Assembly: GCF_021502655.1 (NCBI RefSeq)
Contig: NZ_JAKFFT010000004.1
Location: 1,364,001-1,428,000 of the forward strand
Direction: 5' to 3'
DNA: 64,000 nucleotides
Origin: Dyadobacter sp. CY347
GTDB lineage: Bacteria > Bacteroidota > Bacteroidia > Cytophagales > Spirosomataceae
Within the stretch, counting starts at the first letter, position 1, and each line of letters starts with the position of its first letter. The notes beneath the pieces are model-generated. The model was not told where the DNA came from and ran no database searches. It saw only the letters and a program-made list of their open reading frames with translations. A program made the translations under genes and the position numbers. This document shows, piece after piece, positions 25,991-34,193 of this stretch.

Positions 25991-26552
25991 AACTTGTATA
26001 CTAATTTTTCAAATCGACTTTCTTAGACAGGGGCAAAGGTAGGGGCAAGAATTTCGGATTGTCAATTTTTGTAGGTGATATTTTGCATAAAATCGGGAAT
26101 CAGGCCACCAGATCGGGCTTTTTGCCAATTACTTTCTTTTTAGTTAGAGGGGGTAATTCTTGTTTATTTTATTCAAAACAACATAAACAGAATCATTTTG
26201 CTCATTAATGCCAGAGAGAATAAATTTGGACGAATCCGGTTTTTCATACCTAAGGAAAAGTTTGCTCGTCGATATTTCCATAATTCCGTCGTCCTGATCG
26301 AATTGTTCGTGTTGATCTTCAATGGTGTTTTTAGTGGTACGAAATCAAATAATTCTATAAAGTCTATAAAATTGATAGAGCATTCAATTACTTTTGTTCA
26401 TGTTCAAGAAACGACTGATTAAAAACCACCTTTGATTAGTTAACAAACACCGGAAAAAATCCTGCAAATGTTTCCGGTCCAGTGCGAATTCTTTCAGGTT
26501 ATCTGACAAGAAAATACGGTTAACTATTATTTATTTAAACAAATCAAGTTGT
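25991..26552. other. Intergenic region, 562 bp, no gene recognised
   Basis: AT-rich sequence between the TonB receptor promoter region (minus strand) and the TlpA-like gene (plus strand). One 74-codon plus-strand frame (26198-26422) lacks a recognisable domain and plausible codon pattern. The region probably holds the promoters of both flanking units; no clear TTTG/TAnnTTTG pair was picked out. Confidence 0.5.
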
Positions 26553-26885
26553 ATGAAAATCAACAACAAGGTGAAGGCGGTGGCTTTGGCAGGTGCAACC
26601 ATTTTGAGCAGCTACGTAAGCGCGGCAGATCAGCCCGGCGCAAAAGCACCCAAGCAAGGCATTTGGCGCGGTGAATTTATCATCAGCGAAACACACATTC
26701 CTTTTAATTTTGAGTACAACGCGAAAAATCAGAACGATCCGATCCTGACATTGCTCAACGGAACACGCCGTGACGATTTTCATGTTACCAAATTAAGCGG
26801 CGACTCGATTTTTGTCAAAATGAACACTTATGATGCAGCATTGGTCGCTAAGGTGGAATCGGATGGCAAAATCACGGGGGAATAG
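26553..26885 (+). pseudogene. 5' half of a TlpA-like protein gene, ending at an in-frame amber codon
   Basis: A 110-residue segment with a signal peptide (MKINNKVKAVALAGATILSS, cleaved near SAA-D) and a beta-rich domain (GIWRGEFIISETHIPFNFEY). It stops at TAG (26883-26885) after KITGE. The next codons in the same frame continue the same domain (RSLVPGFRGNSLPFTAEHG), and the remainder of the protein is intact to 27869. So this is one gene broken by a single nonsense codon, probably a former Tyr or Trp codon. Alternatives are a sequencing error, amber readthrough, or recent inactivation. The normal product would be a periplasmic thiol-disulfide protein of about 438 residues. Confidence 0.7.
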
Positions 26886-26894
26886 AGAAGCCTT

Positions 26895-27869
26895 GTGCCT
26901 GGTTTCCGCGGCAACTCCCTTCCTTTCACTGCCGAACATGGCAAGGATTACCGGTTTGTAGAAAAAGGAAAAGAGCAGCCTACAAAGCATAATTTGTCTG
27001 GCAAATGGGATTTGCAGGTTTACAGCAAAGCCAAAATGCCTGATAATGTGGCGCTTTTGAAACAGGAAGGCAACAAGCTTACCGGCGTGGTTATGAGCAC
27101 AGTAGGCGACAGCCGCGAGCTGGAAGGCGTTGTGCAGGGCGATGAATTTGTACTTTCGCATTTTTCCGGTCCAAACCCGCGCGTTTACAAAGGAAAGATC
27201 AACGAAGACGGATCGATCACGGGCGTGATCAGCTCCAGGATTTATGACAACACCAAATTCGAAGGAAGCAAAAACGATCAGGCCGCATTGCCCGATCCTT
27301 ACAAACTGACTTATCTGAAAGAAGGTTATACCAAACTGGACTTTACATTGCCCGACCTGGACGGCAAGCAGGTTTCGCTGAGCGATGATAAATACAAAGG
27401 CAAAGTGGTGATCGTCGAGATCGTAGGAACATGGTGCCCGAACTGCACAGACCAAACTGCATTCCTTTCACCCTGGTTCAAGGAAAATAAAGCCCGCGGC
27501 GTAGAAGCGATTGCCATCGGTTTTGAACAAAAAGATGACCTTGCATACGCCAAATACACTTTGGGAACATTGAAGAAAAAGTATGGCATTGAATACGACA
27601 TCCTCTTCGGCGGCATCGCTGACAAGAAGGTTGCCTCGGAAAAACTGCCAGCATTAAACCGCATGATGGCATTCCCAACCACGATCCTCATCGGCCGCGA
27701 CGGCCAGGTCCGCCAGATCCACACCGGCTACACCGGAACCATTACCGGTGACTACTATACGGAGTACGTGAAGAAGTGGAACAAGGATCTGGACGAGCTG
27801 ATTGCGGAGCCCGTTCCCGCATCATTCTCATCCGCAAACACGACTGCGCCTAAGAAAGCTTCGAAATAA
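26895..27869 (+). CDS. 3' part of the TlpA-like thiol-disulfide protein (thioredoxin domain intact)
   Basis: A 324-residue frame continuing the upstream gene in phase. The first 130 residues are beta-rich repeats (HNLSGKWDLQVYSKAKMP; NKLTGVVMSTVGDSRELEGV). Then comes an AhpC-TSA/thioredoxin domain (about 150-300) with the redox motif WCPNC in EIVGTWCPNCTDQ and the cis-Pro region AFPTTILIGRDGQVRQIHTG. Family members reduce or resolve disulfides in the periplasm, for instance in cytochrome c maturation. GTG at 26895 would be the start if re-initiated, but this product would have no signal peptide and would stay cytoplasmic. The nearby DsbD-alpha and cytochrome peroxidase genes fit a redox neighbourhood. 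Confidence 0.7.
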   Translation: MPGFRGNSLPFTAEHGKDYRFVEKGKEQPTKHNLSGKWDLQVYSKAKMPDNVALLKQEGNKLTGVVMSTVGDSRELEGVVQGDEFVLSHFSGPNPRVYKGKINEDGSITGVISSRIYDNTKFEGSKNDQAALPDPYKLTYLKEGYTKLDFTLPDLDGKQVSLSDDKYKGKVVIVEIVGTWCPNCTDQTAFLSPWFKENKARGVEAIAIGFEQKDDLAYAKYTLGTLKKKYGIEYDILFGGIADKKVASEKLPALNRMMAFPTTILIGRDGQVRQIHTGYTGTITGDYYTEYVKKWNKDLDELIAEPVPASFSSANTTAPKKASK

Positions 27870-27883
27870 AAGCTATTGTCCAG

Positions 27884-28220
27884 TCTGAGCGGAGGTGAGC
27901 AGCGTTGGTGGTCTTCGGCCGCCCGGCGGCCCGGTACGCTCAGACTGACAGGGCGTATCCTGTGACTTTGAGCGTAGGTTGGTTGCGTTTGTGCTAGGTC
28001 TTCGACCGCCCGGCGGCCGGGTCCGCTCAGACTGGCAAGGCGTGTCTTGTGACTTTGAGCGGACGCGAGCAGCGTTTGTGCTAGGTCTTCGGCTACGCTC
28101 AGACTGACAGGGCATGTTCTGGTGACGTTGGACGAGCCAGACCGCCGAGCGGTCTAAAAATTTACCCGAAGGTCGAAGGCGAAACGTTTTGTCAGGCTGA
28201 GCGGAGTCGAAGCCTGGCGG
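27884..28220. repeat. Cluster of imperfect tandem, palindrome-rich repeats (REP-like)
   Basis: Three imperfect units of about 75-90 bp. Each runs from CTTTGAGCG through GCGTTTGTGCTAGGTCTTCG, a GC-rich palindrome (CCGCCCGGCGGCC, missing in the third unit) and CGCTCAGACTGACAGGGC. Unit boundaries fall near 27964, 28051 and 28125. A fourth, isolated element near 28195-28215 reads GTCAGGCTGAGCGGAGTCGA. The open frame across it on the minus strand is a repeat artefact. Such elements usually lie between genes and may terminate or stabilise transcripts, or host a transposase elsewhere. Confidence 0.75.
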
Positions 28221-28304
28221 CACAACGCCTTACCATCAACGCCTTGCTACTTTGAGCAGAGTTGGGCGGCACCACAATATTTTCACTAACAACACATTTA
28301 CCTA

Positions 28305-28760
28305 ATGACCAAGCGATTTTTTCTCGTTTTCTTCCTCCTCTCCCTAAACCTAGCCGCGCAAGACTCAGCTTCCATTTCCAAATGGAATGTCTCCGTCTCT
28401 AATCCCGATGCTAAGGCGGGTGATGAGGTGGAACTGGTTTTTTTGGCGACGATTGATAAGAACTGGAAGTTGTATTCTTCTGATTTCAAGAATGATATCG
28501 GGCCGTTGCCTACGGAGTTTAAATTTAGTGCAGCGGATTCCTACAAGCTGGTGGGCGACATTACGCCGGTTAATCCAAAGAAAACGGTGGACCCGACCTG
28601 GGACGTGGCTTACACTTACTTTGCGGAAAAGGCGGAGTTCAGGCAAAAAATTAAAGTTTCCAGAAAGGATTTCGTGGCCAAAGGGACCATTAAGGGCCTT
28701 TTGTGCAGCAATGTGGATGGTGTCTGCATCCCGTTCCAGGAATCTTTTCAAGTATATTGA
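28305..28760 (+). CDS. Secreted DsbD-alpha (DsbC/TrxA-binding N-terminal) domain protein
   Basis: A 151-residue protein with a signal peptide (MTKRFFLVFFLLSLNLAAQ), then an immunoglobulin-like DsbD N-terminal domain. The characteristic region is WKLYSSDFKNDIGPLPTEF, and the two cysteines occur near the end as LLCSNVDGVCIPF. In DsbD this domain relays electrons from the membrane part to periplasmic thioredoxins. Here it stands alone, without the membrane and C-terminal thioredoxin domains. It is 15 bases upstream of the cytochrome c peroxidase gene and probably cotranscribed with it. Electron partner not identified; the broken TlpA-like gene just upstream could have been one. Confidence 0.8.
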   Translation: MTKRFFLVFFLLSLNLAAQDSASISKWNVSVSNPDAKAGDEVELVFLATIDKNWKLYSSDFKNDIGPLPTEFKFSAADSYKLVGDITPVNPKKTVDPTWDVAYTYFAEKAEFRQKIKVSRKDFVAKGTIKGLLCSNVDGVCIPFQESFQVY

Positions 28761-28775
28761 TTTAGCATTACTACC

Positions 28776-29729
28776 ATGTTCAGATTCAGAAAAATCCCGG
28801 CGGTGATCCTTGGTGCGCTTATTTTCATCGTAACCGTCGCTTTTCAGCATCAGGAAAATGATGTTACTACCAAAGCCGAGCTGGGCGAAAAGTTGTTTTC
28901 CGATCCGATTTTGTCCAGAGGAAAGGCCATTAGCTGTGCTTCCTGCCACATTCCGGCATTCGCATTTGCAGATACGGCCGCGTTCAGCATTGGTGACAAG
29001 GGCACATTGCTTTCCCGGAACAGCCCGGCGCTGACCAACCTTTCCGGAAGGACCGACTTTTTCTGGGACGGCCGGGCAGCTTCGCTGGAAGAACAGGTCC
29101 TGGGACCACTATCTGCACACGACGAAATGGACCTGCCCGTTGAGCAGGCCGTAAAACGATTGAAGCAGGACGCTTTTTACAGTGCTGCTTTTCAAAAAAT
29201 ATTCAAATCAGAGGTGAACCAGAAAAACCTCCTGAGCGCGATCGCGGCTTTTGAAAGAACACTGGAAACCACCGACACCCCCTACGACCGCTATCTCGAC
29301 GGAGATGAAGAAGCCATGTCGCCCGAAGCCATTCGCGGACGTATATTGTTCATCGGTAAGGCGGGATGCGCCACTTGCCACTCCGGCGAAGATTTTACTG
29401 CCGACCGTTTCAAAAGCATTGGCCTGTACAATGGCAAAGAGCTGACCGATCCGGGCCGATTTAAAATTACCAAAGACAGTGCGCACATTGGTATGTTCAA
29501 AGTTCCGGGCTTGCGGAATGTGGCCGTAACTGCCCCCTACATGCACAATGCTATGTTTAAAACACTCAAAGAAGTGGTTCAATACTATAACACACCCGAT
29601 CAGTTTGTAAGCAACAGCATTAACCGTGATTTGTCCCTCGGCCGAGCGCTCAACCTTTCCGATGACGAGGTGAATGATGTCGTCTCATTCCTTGAAGCCC
29701 TTACCGATGAGCGGTTCAGGAGAAAATAA
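28776..29729 (+). CDS. Di-heme cytochrome c peroxidase (CcpA/MauG family)
   Basis: A 317-residue protein with an N-terminal export helix (AVILGALIFIVTVAF), then two heme c-binding motifs: CASCH near residue 55 and CATCH near residue 200. Conserved surroundings include LFSDPILSRGKAISCASCH, SPALTNLSGRTDFFWDGRA and MHNAMFKTLKEVVQYY. The family reduces H2O2 in the periplasm using electrons from small cytochromes; MauG-like members do other oxidations, and sequence alone does not separate them. The gene forms a pair with the DsbD-alpha gene. Its last bases are partly repeated after the stop, where a hairpin begins. Confidence 0.92.
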   Translation: MFRFRKIPAVILGALIFIVTVAFQHQENDVTTKAELGEKLFSDPILSRGKAISCASCHIPAFAFADTAAFSIGDKGTLLSRNSPALTNLSGRTDFFWDGRAASLEEQVLGPLSAHDEMDLPVEQAVKRLKQDAFYSAAFQKIFKSEVNQKNLLSAIAAFERTLETTDTPYDRYLDGDEEAMSPEAIRGRILFIGKAGCATCHSGEDFTADRFKSIGLYNGKELTDPGRFKITKDSAHIGMFKVPGLRNVAVTAPYMHNAMFKTLKEVVQYYNTPDQFVSNSINRDLSLGRALNLSDDEVNDVVSFLEALTDERFRRK

Positions 29730-29762
29730 TGCGGTTCAGGAAAAAATATTTCTGAACCGCAT
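29729..29762. terminator. Hairpin after the cytochrome peroxidase gene
   Basis: Arm ATGCGGTTCAG (29729-29739) pairs perfectly with 29752-29762 around a 12-base AT-rich loop. There is no T-run after it, so it is a weak or Rho-aided terminator at best. Its left arm duplicates the end of the gene (GCGGTTCAGGA at 29711). Confidence 0.4.
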
Positions 29763-29796
29763 ACATCAGCGATTTATATCTTAAAAATGAAGTTTC

Positions 29797-30231
29797 TCAA
29801 ACTTCATCATTGGTAACCCGCACGGCCAGGCTGGCTACTTCCAGAAACGTGATCAGGATCGAATTCTGATCTTCTGTTTTAATGTATGCCTTTATTTTTC
29901 TCAAAAAATCATAAAGTGGCTCGCTGTATTTATGTCCTGTTTGCAACTGAAACTCAGCGATCGAGAGCTCGTTGCGGTTGTTTTTCAATAAATACAAAGC
30001 AATAAAAAAATATGAGATCGGCAACTTGCTGCCTTCCAGTATGGTGCCGCTTTGCAGGGTCGTCCGAAACCGACATGTTTTGCACTGAAACTGTTGCTTC
30101 GAAGCAAGCCAATAATGGTGCGAGCCCCCGCATTTTTTACATGTAATCCCTTTTTGCAGCCGGTATTCCTTAAATGCCTCTGTCGCCAGCGCCTCGTTCC
30201 TGTAAAGTTTTAATGCATCCCTGAAAGACAT
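29797..30231 (-). CDS. Transposase-type zinc-ribbon protein, probable IS1595-family remnant
   Basis: A 144-residue protein with a zinc ribbon: CKKCGGSHHYWLASKQQFQC then KTCRFRTTLQSGTILEGSKL. This matches the N-terminal region of IS1595-type transposases. The DDE catalytic domain that should follow is absent; the chain ends after ITFLEVASLAVRVTNDEV. No terminal inverted repeats were found. It is therefore a truncated transposase or a domesticated DNA-binding protein. The ATG at 30231 is preferred over a TTG at 30258. Confidence 0.65.
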   Translation of the reverse strand: MSFRDALKLYRNEALATEAFKEYRLQKGITCKKCGGSHHYWLASKQQFQCKTCRFRTTLQSGTILEGSKLPISYFFIALYLLKNNRNELSIAEFQLQTGHKYSEPLYDFLRKIKAYIKTEDQNSILITFLEVASLAVRVTNDEV

Positions 30232-30422
30232 ATTCAAATGTTTCGTTTTGATGCTCAAAAATACGTTTTTTAATTACAAAATATATAATCTATCGAATTA
30301 CTATACAAAATATTTCTGATCTCAACATAACGCTAAGAAGTTGATAGCTTTTAAAAAAATGTGCGGCTGCGAATGAGATTTTGCGTTGTAAAACCGATGT
30401 CTAATTCATGAGAAATCGGATG

Positions 30423-31277
30423 CTAATTCTGTCCCAAAAAGTTTGTGCGGAAACTGGATGGGGATTCGCCCGTTTTGGTCATAAAAAGTCTGCTGAAATA
30501 AGCAGGATCATTGTAACCGAGGTCATAGGCAATTTCCTTTGCCGTGAGGGAGGTGTGAACGAGCAGCCGTTTTGCTTCCAGTATAATGCGGTTTTTTATT
30601 ACTTCATTGGGCTGTGGTAACCGCAGGCGGTTGAACTTGTGCGTGATGGTCTTGGGTGCCATGCACAGGAAATCGGCGTAGTCGGCTACGGTGTGTTTGG
30701 ATTTGTAATGCTCTTCCACGAGCCTCGTAAACTTCCGGAAAAATTCAAGATCGCTCTGCTGATCTGTCACTTCATTGTCCAGATGCTGGCGTTTCCAGGA
30801 GCGCGTGGCGCGGATGAGGAGTTGTTTGAGATACGTCCGCACCATTTCTTCCAGCGAGCTGTCTTTGAGTTGAAATTCCTGGATCATTTCCTTGAACAGG
30901 CCGCCGAGAAAAGCGATTTCATCTTCCGAAGCTTCCACTTTGGGCATGTTCCTGATGTTATTGAATAACAAGCCATCGCACGCAACTTCCTGATCGTGAA
31001 TCTGAATGCAATAAAAATCACGGTTATAAAAAATGAAAAACCCACTTTCCTCACCGGTTGCTTCCAATTCGAGATATTGATTGGGACTAATAAAGAAAAG
31101 CGTCGGCTGCTCCGTCTCGTAACACGCAAAATCTACCCTGAGCTTGTATCCGGCTGGCAGATAAAGGATTTTAATGTATTGCTTATAATCCGGGCCGTTG
31201 ATGGCGTCCATTTGGTTTTGCGTTACTTGCAGCAATCCTAATGTCTTTGAATTGTTGTTAAACACCGTTGTACTCAT
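30423..31277 (-). CDS. AraC-family transcriptional regulator
   Basis: A 284-residue regulator with an N-terminal cupin-like sensing domain (about 1-150) and a C-terminal double HTH (about 180-284), with TVADYADFLCMAPKTITHKF and SLTAKEIAYDLGYNDPAYFS. The last part, RLFMTKTGESPSSFR, is the AraC signature. The ATG at 31277 (MSTTVFNNNSKTL) is preferred; a GTG at 31358 would add 27 residues of different character. No cotranscribed gene lies downstream. Possible targets are the adjacent small gene or the SDR at 31850, but nothing in the sequence proves this. Confidence 0.88.
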   Translation of the reverse strand: MSTTVFNNNSKTLGLLQVTQNQMDAINGPDYKQYIKILYLPAGYKLRVDFACYETEQPTLFFISPNQYLELEATGEESGFFIFYNRDFYCIQIHDQEVACDGLLFNNIRNMPKVEASEDEIAFLGGLFKEMIQEFQLKDSSLEEMVRTYLKQLLIRATRSWKRQHLDNEVTDQQSDLEFFRKFTRLVEEHYKSKHTVADYADFLCMAPKTITHKFNRLRLPQPNEVIKNRIILEAKRLLVHTSLTAKEIAYDLGYNDPAYFSRLFMTKTGESPSSFRTNFLGQN

Positions 31278-31373
31278 AGCTATATACGCAGAAGAAAGTG
31301 AATGTTGTGTTGTTCCAAATGTTATGGAGAAAAGCTGTGAAGCGGTTGACCATTTCACAGCTTTACCAGGTAT

Positions 31374-31527
31374 TTATAGTGTGGCAAATTTTTCATGTTC
31401 GGTGTTAAATTTATCCATTTCTTCAATAAATAAACCATGTCCGCTTTTCCCAAATTTTTAGTTTTTCCAAAACCACTTTAATGTCGTCGGAGAAGAGGAA
31501 TGCGATGGTCAGGGCAATCGTTTTCAT
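31374..31527 (-). pseudogene. Possible frameshifted small gene upstream of the AraC gene
   Basis: An ATG at 31527 opens a 34-codon frame (MKTIALTIAFLFSDDIKVVL...) ending at 31423. In a second frame the sequence continues as GKSGHGLFIEEMDKFN and then TEHEKFATL to a stop at 31374-31376. The switch would fall at an A-run near 31455. Joined, the two give about 52 residues of soluble, charged protein. No family recognised; it could be a decayed gene, a sequencing error or chance. Confidence 0.25.
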
Positions 31528-31849
31528 TTGAGTAGTAAATTTTAATTTTCCTTATTTAATCAGCTAACCCTTAGCCAATTGTCGTTCCGTTCCGACATAA
31601 CAAAAGTGGCACCTTTAATTACCCGGAAGAATGGATAAAAGGCCAAGCACCTTGTACATTCTTCCCGGGAGGTGGAATATTTGCCAGCAGGTATATTTTA
31701 AACCGTTAGTTCAGTCAAAGCCGCCGGCAGCTAATCCCTTTATTTTCCGTTCAATAACAAGTTCTATTTTCAGGCAGCGATATTATCTACCTTTCAATCA
31801 GACAGATCGTATTCCCTTTTCATATCAAAATCATCGAACAATTTAATTT
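31528..31849. other. Intergenic region, no gene seen
   Basis: About 320 bases of AT-rich sequence before the SDR gene, with only short frames. It should contain the promoter of the SDR gene and of anything reading leftwards. No convincing promoter pair, hairpin or repeat was found. Confidence 0.5.
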
Positions 31850-32758
31850 ATGACAACTTTTACGGAGGCATCTTTTGGAAATGTGGCAATAATTGGGAGC
31901 AGTTCATTTTTAGCACAATATCTGATTAAAGAGCTTGGATCTGAGAACCACATCACCGGTTATGGGCGAAATAATATAGCCGGCCTTAAAAATCACATTT
32001 TGTTCGACATGCCTTCCACAAATTTGGATCTGGAAAGCTTAGTCAGGTTCGATCATATTATTTACTGCGCAGGAAGCGGCATTCAATCCGGGAAAGAAGA
32101 AAAGTTTGTCTTCGATCTAAACGCCTTTTTACCCATTCAAATAGCATTAAAGTTAGAAGCTCTATCTTATAAAGGCACATTTACCACCTTTGGGTCTTAT
32201 TTTGAAATAGGTGACAATGCCAAGCAAATCGCTTTTTCAGAGAACGGACTTTTAAGTTCAATGCAACGAGCTCCCAATGCTTATGTTGTTTCCAAACGAC
32301 TTTTGTCCCGTTTTTTTCAAAGCGCAAACTTAAATATCAAATTCTATCATCTCATTTTACCCACTGTTTACGGCAAAGGAGAAAACACCAACAGGCTTGT
32401 CCCTTATTTACTAAATAGCTTATTGAAAGACGAAACCCCCAAACTCACCAGCGGCACGCAAACCAGACAATATGTGCATGCCAGGGATGTGGCAGTTATC
32501 GTATCTAAGTTGATCAATTCGCAAGCTAAGTCCGGAATTTATAATGTCCCTTGTTGTGAGACCATTCAGGTCAAGGATATTGTCGCTACCATATATCGTG
32601 CGCTTGACCGGCAACATGCTCCCAATGTTAGTTCGCTTGATCGTTACGATGAATCTATGAAATATCTCGCTTTGGACTCGTCAAAGTTAATGATGGCTAT
32701 ACCAGGTTCCGAACCAAAGATCTCAATTGTCGATAGTGTTCAGGAATATATTTCCTAG
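31850..32758 (+). CDS. NAD-dependent epimerase/dehydratase (extended SDR)
   Basis: A 302-residue extended short-chain dehydrogenase. The N-terminal Rossmann strand is present but the glycine motif is degenerate (VAIIGSSSFLAQYLI instead of GxxGxxG). The catalytic Tyr-x-x-x-Lys is YVVSK (Y145, K149), followed by LPTVYGKGENTNRLVPYLL, typical of nucleotide-sugar epimerases. TRQYVHARDVAVIV and the C-terminal substrate-binding part are also as in that group. It is a single-gene unit, more AT-rich than its neighbours, with no sugar-biosynthesis genes nearby; acquisition by transfer from a surface-polysaccharide locus is possible. Exact substrate not predictable. Confidence 0.85.
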   Translation: MTTFTEASFGNVAIIGSSSFLAQYLIKELGSENHITGYGRNNIAGLKNHILFDMPSTNLDLESLVRFDHIIYCAGSGIQSGKEEKFVFDLNAFLPIQIALKLEALSYKGTFTTFGSYFEIGDNAKQIAFSENGLLSSMQRAPNAYVVSKRLLSRFFQSANLNIKFYHLILPTVYGKGENTNRLVPYLLNSLLKDETPKLTSGTQTRQYVHARDVAVIVSKLINSQAKSGIYNVPCCETIQVKDIVATIYRALDRQHAPNVSSLDRYDESMKYLALDSSKLMMAIPGSEPKISIVDSVQEYIS

Positions 32759-32772
32759 CTATGGTGCAAATA

Positions 32773-33702
32773 CTACGGAGCGTAAAAACCCGCAACTTGC
32801 GCTAATCGCTGCCTTACCAGCGTGTTTTTCATGGGTTCGAATTTTGTTAACTCTGTATTGTTACGGGTGACGACTATTTGAAATGGCTGGTTCATTTTTG
32901 TTGTGAGGTGGTAAATGGTTGCGAGTTCGGCGATGTCCTCGGACCAGGCTGCCATGGCATATAGGGACGGAAATGGTGTCTGCGAGAGCTTTGCATAAAC
33001 CTCGGGTGCCTGGGTTATTGAAATCGGCTTGCCGCTGCGAAAACGGGTTTGTTCCAAAAGAGGATCCATGTATGCCTCGGCGGGCAGATTCATTTTACGC
33101 CAGATATTTTTTGTAAAAGGAGTCGGTTCTACTACTGCATTTCTATCGTCGGGATGTGGGGTGATTTCTGTTACCAAGTCGACAATGTGGGTGGCTTCAT
33201 GCATGAGGACGTAAATGATGGCATCCATCTTGCCGCCTTCGACACGTAATTTATAACTTGAATCGGCGCCCGTTGTGAAGCAGGAATTCTCTTTCCAGGT
33301 AGCCCATTCCGAAATATTCTCATTCAATAAGCTCGCGCGAAAAGTAATGTTGTACATCTTCGGTCCGGTGCTTGAATCCAACGGCGATGTCAATGCCGTG
33401 TTCGGCATGTTATCCATAAAGCTGATGCTATGCAGATGCGCCTTCAAAATCCGCTGATGCAAAGGGGGCAGCAAAGCAAACGCATTGCGCACCTTTTCAT
33501 TTTCCGCTGGCGTCAGTTTGCGGTTCACGGGCTGCATTCCGGCTTCGCGGAACATTTTGAAAACACTTTCAGGTGCAATTTTAACCCGGTTCGCAGGGTC
33601 ACTTTTAGAAGTCGAATCCAGCTTCTGGGCCGAGATCCATGTTGAGAAAAGCAGCATTACCCATGCTGAAAGGATCAATTTTAACCTTAATTTTCCGATC
33701 AT
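32773..33702 (-). CDS. Secreted putative zinc metallopeptidase (HExxH)
   Basis: A 309-residue protein with a signal peptide (IGKLRLKLILSAWVMLLFST, cleaved near ISAQ) and the zincin motif HEATH (H168, E169, H172) in YVLMHEATHIVDLVTE. A conserved-looking WSEDIAELATIYH lies about 85 residues later, near residues 252-264, and could supply the third zinc ligand, Glu. The pattern HExxH...SED-x-AE resembles gluzincin-like families, but I cannot assign a named family. Probably periplasmic or extracellular. It stands alone and convergent with the SDR gene. Catalytic activity is inferred from the motif only. Confidence 0.7.
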   Translation of the reverse strand: MIGKLRLKLILSAWVMLLFSTWISAQKLDSTSKSDPANRVKIAPESVFKMFREAGMQPVNRKLTPAENEKVRNAFALLPPLHQRILKAHLHSISFMDNMPNTALTSPLDSSTGPKMYNITFRASLLNENISEWATWKENSCFTTGADSSYKLRVEGGKMDAIIYVLMHEATHIVDLVTEITPHPDDRNAVVEPTPFTKNIWRKMNLPAEAYMDPLLEQTRFRSGKPISITQAPEVYAKLSQTPFPSLYAMAAWSEDIAELATIYHLTTKMNQPFQIVVTRNNTELTKFEPMKNTLVRQRLAQVAGFYAP

Positions 33703-33795
33703 ATGTTATTTTAAAATGTATAAACCTGTAAAGATTCAAAGAAAGCTCCGCGATAAATTAACCCGAAGCTTTCCTGCGAATGTATGCATTCAACC

Positions 33796-34119
33796 TTATC
33801 CCGTAATCTGCAACGAACTGATTAATGCATCATCAAAACCGAGATGATAATGCATTACCGCCGGACTTCCCGGAAATGTGCCGGTTACTTCCACGGTTAA
33901 CTTTCCTTTTGCGCCGGTTTGACTGAAATCAATTGGTTTGAGCTGCATTCTATACTTTTCTGTCGCCTGCTGTATCCATTCCTTGATTTCCGCCATGCCT
34001 GTGTAAGACGAACCTTCGTCGGAAACGGTTGCGTGTTCCGTAAAATATGCAGCGAATGCTGAGCTGTCCAGGTTATTTTGTGCCTGGATAAATCCTTCAA
34101 TGTTATCAGGAAGTTTCAT
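33796..34119 (-). CDS. SnoaL/NTF2-like small protein
   Basis: A 107-residue protein with the SnoaL-like cone fold signature: an N-terminal helix (NIEGFIQAQNNLDSSAFAAY), FTEHATVSDEGSSYTG, AEIKEWIQQATEKY, and C-terminal strands VEVTGTFPGSPAVMHYHLGF. Members include small-molecule isomerases and binding proteins; function not predictable. No signal peptide, so cytoplasmic. A 38-bp perfect palindrome lies 75-112 bases upstream of its ATG and is a likely control site. No cotranscribed neighbour. Confidence 0.8.
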   Translation of the reverse strand: MKLPDNIEGFIQAQNNLDSSAFAAYFTEHATVSDEGSSYTGMAEIKEWIQQATEKYRMQLKPIDFSQTGAKGKLTVEVTGTFPGSPAVMHYHLGFDDALISSLQITG

Positions 34120-34193
34120 GATTACTATAAATTTTGTTCATTTGTTTAGGACAAATTTCAGCACAATGCTTGTTACTGACAAGTAGGGATTTA

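Noticed and set aside
26198-26422. 74-codon frame in the intergenic region
   Set aside because: No domain, no export or membrane logic, AT-rich chance frame near the promoter region.
27873-28223. 116-codon minus-strand frame
   Set aside because: It runs through the repeat cluster; its repeated peptide comes from the DNA repeats.
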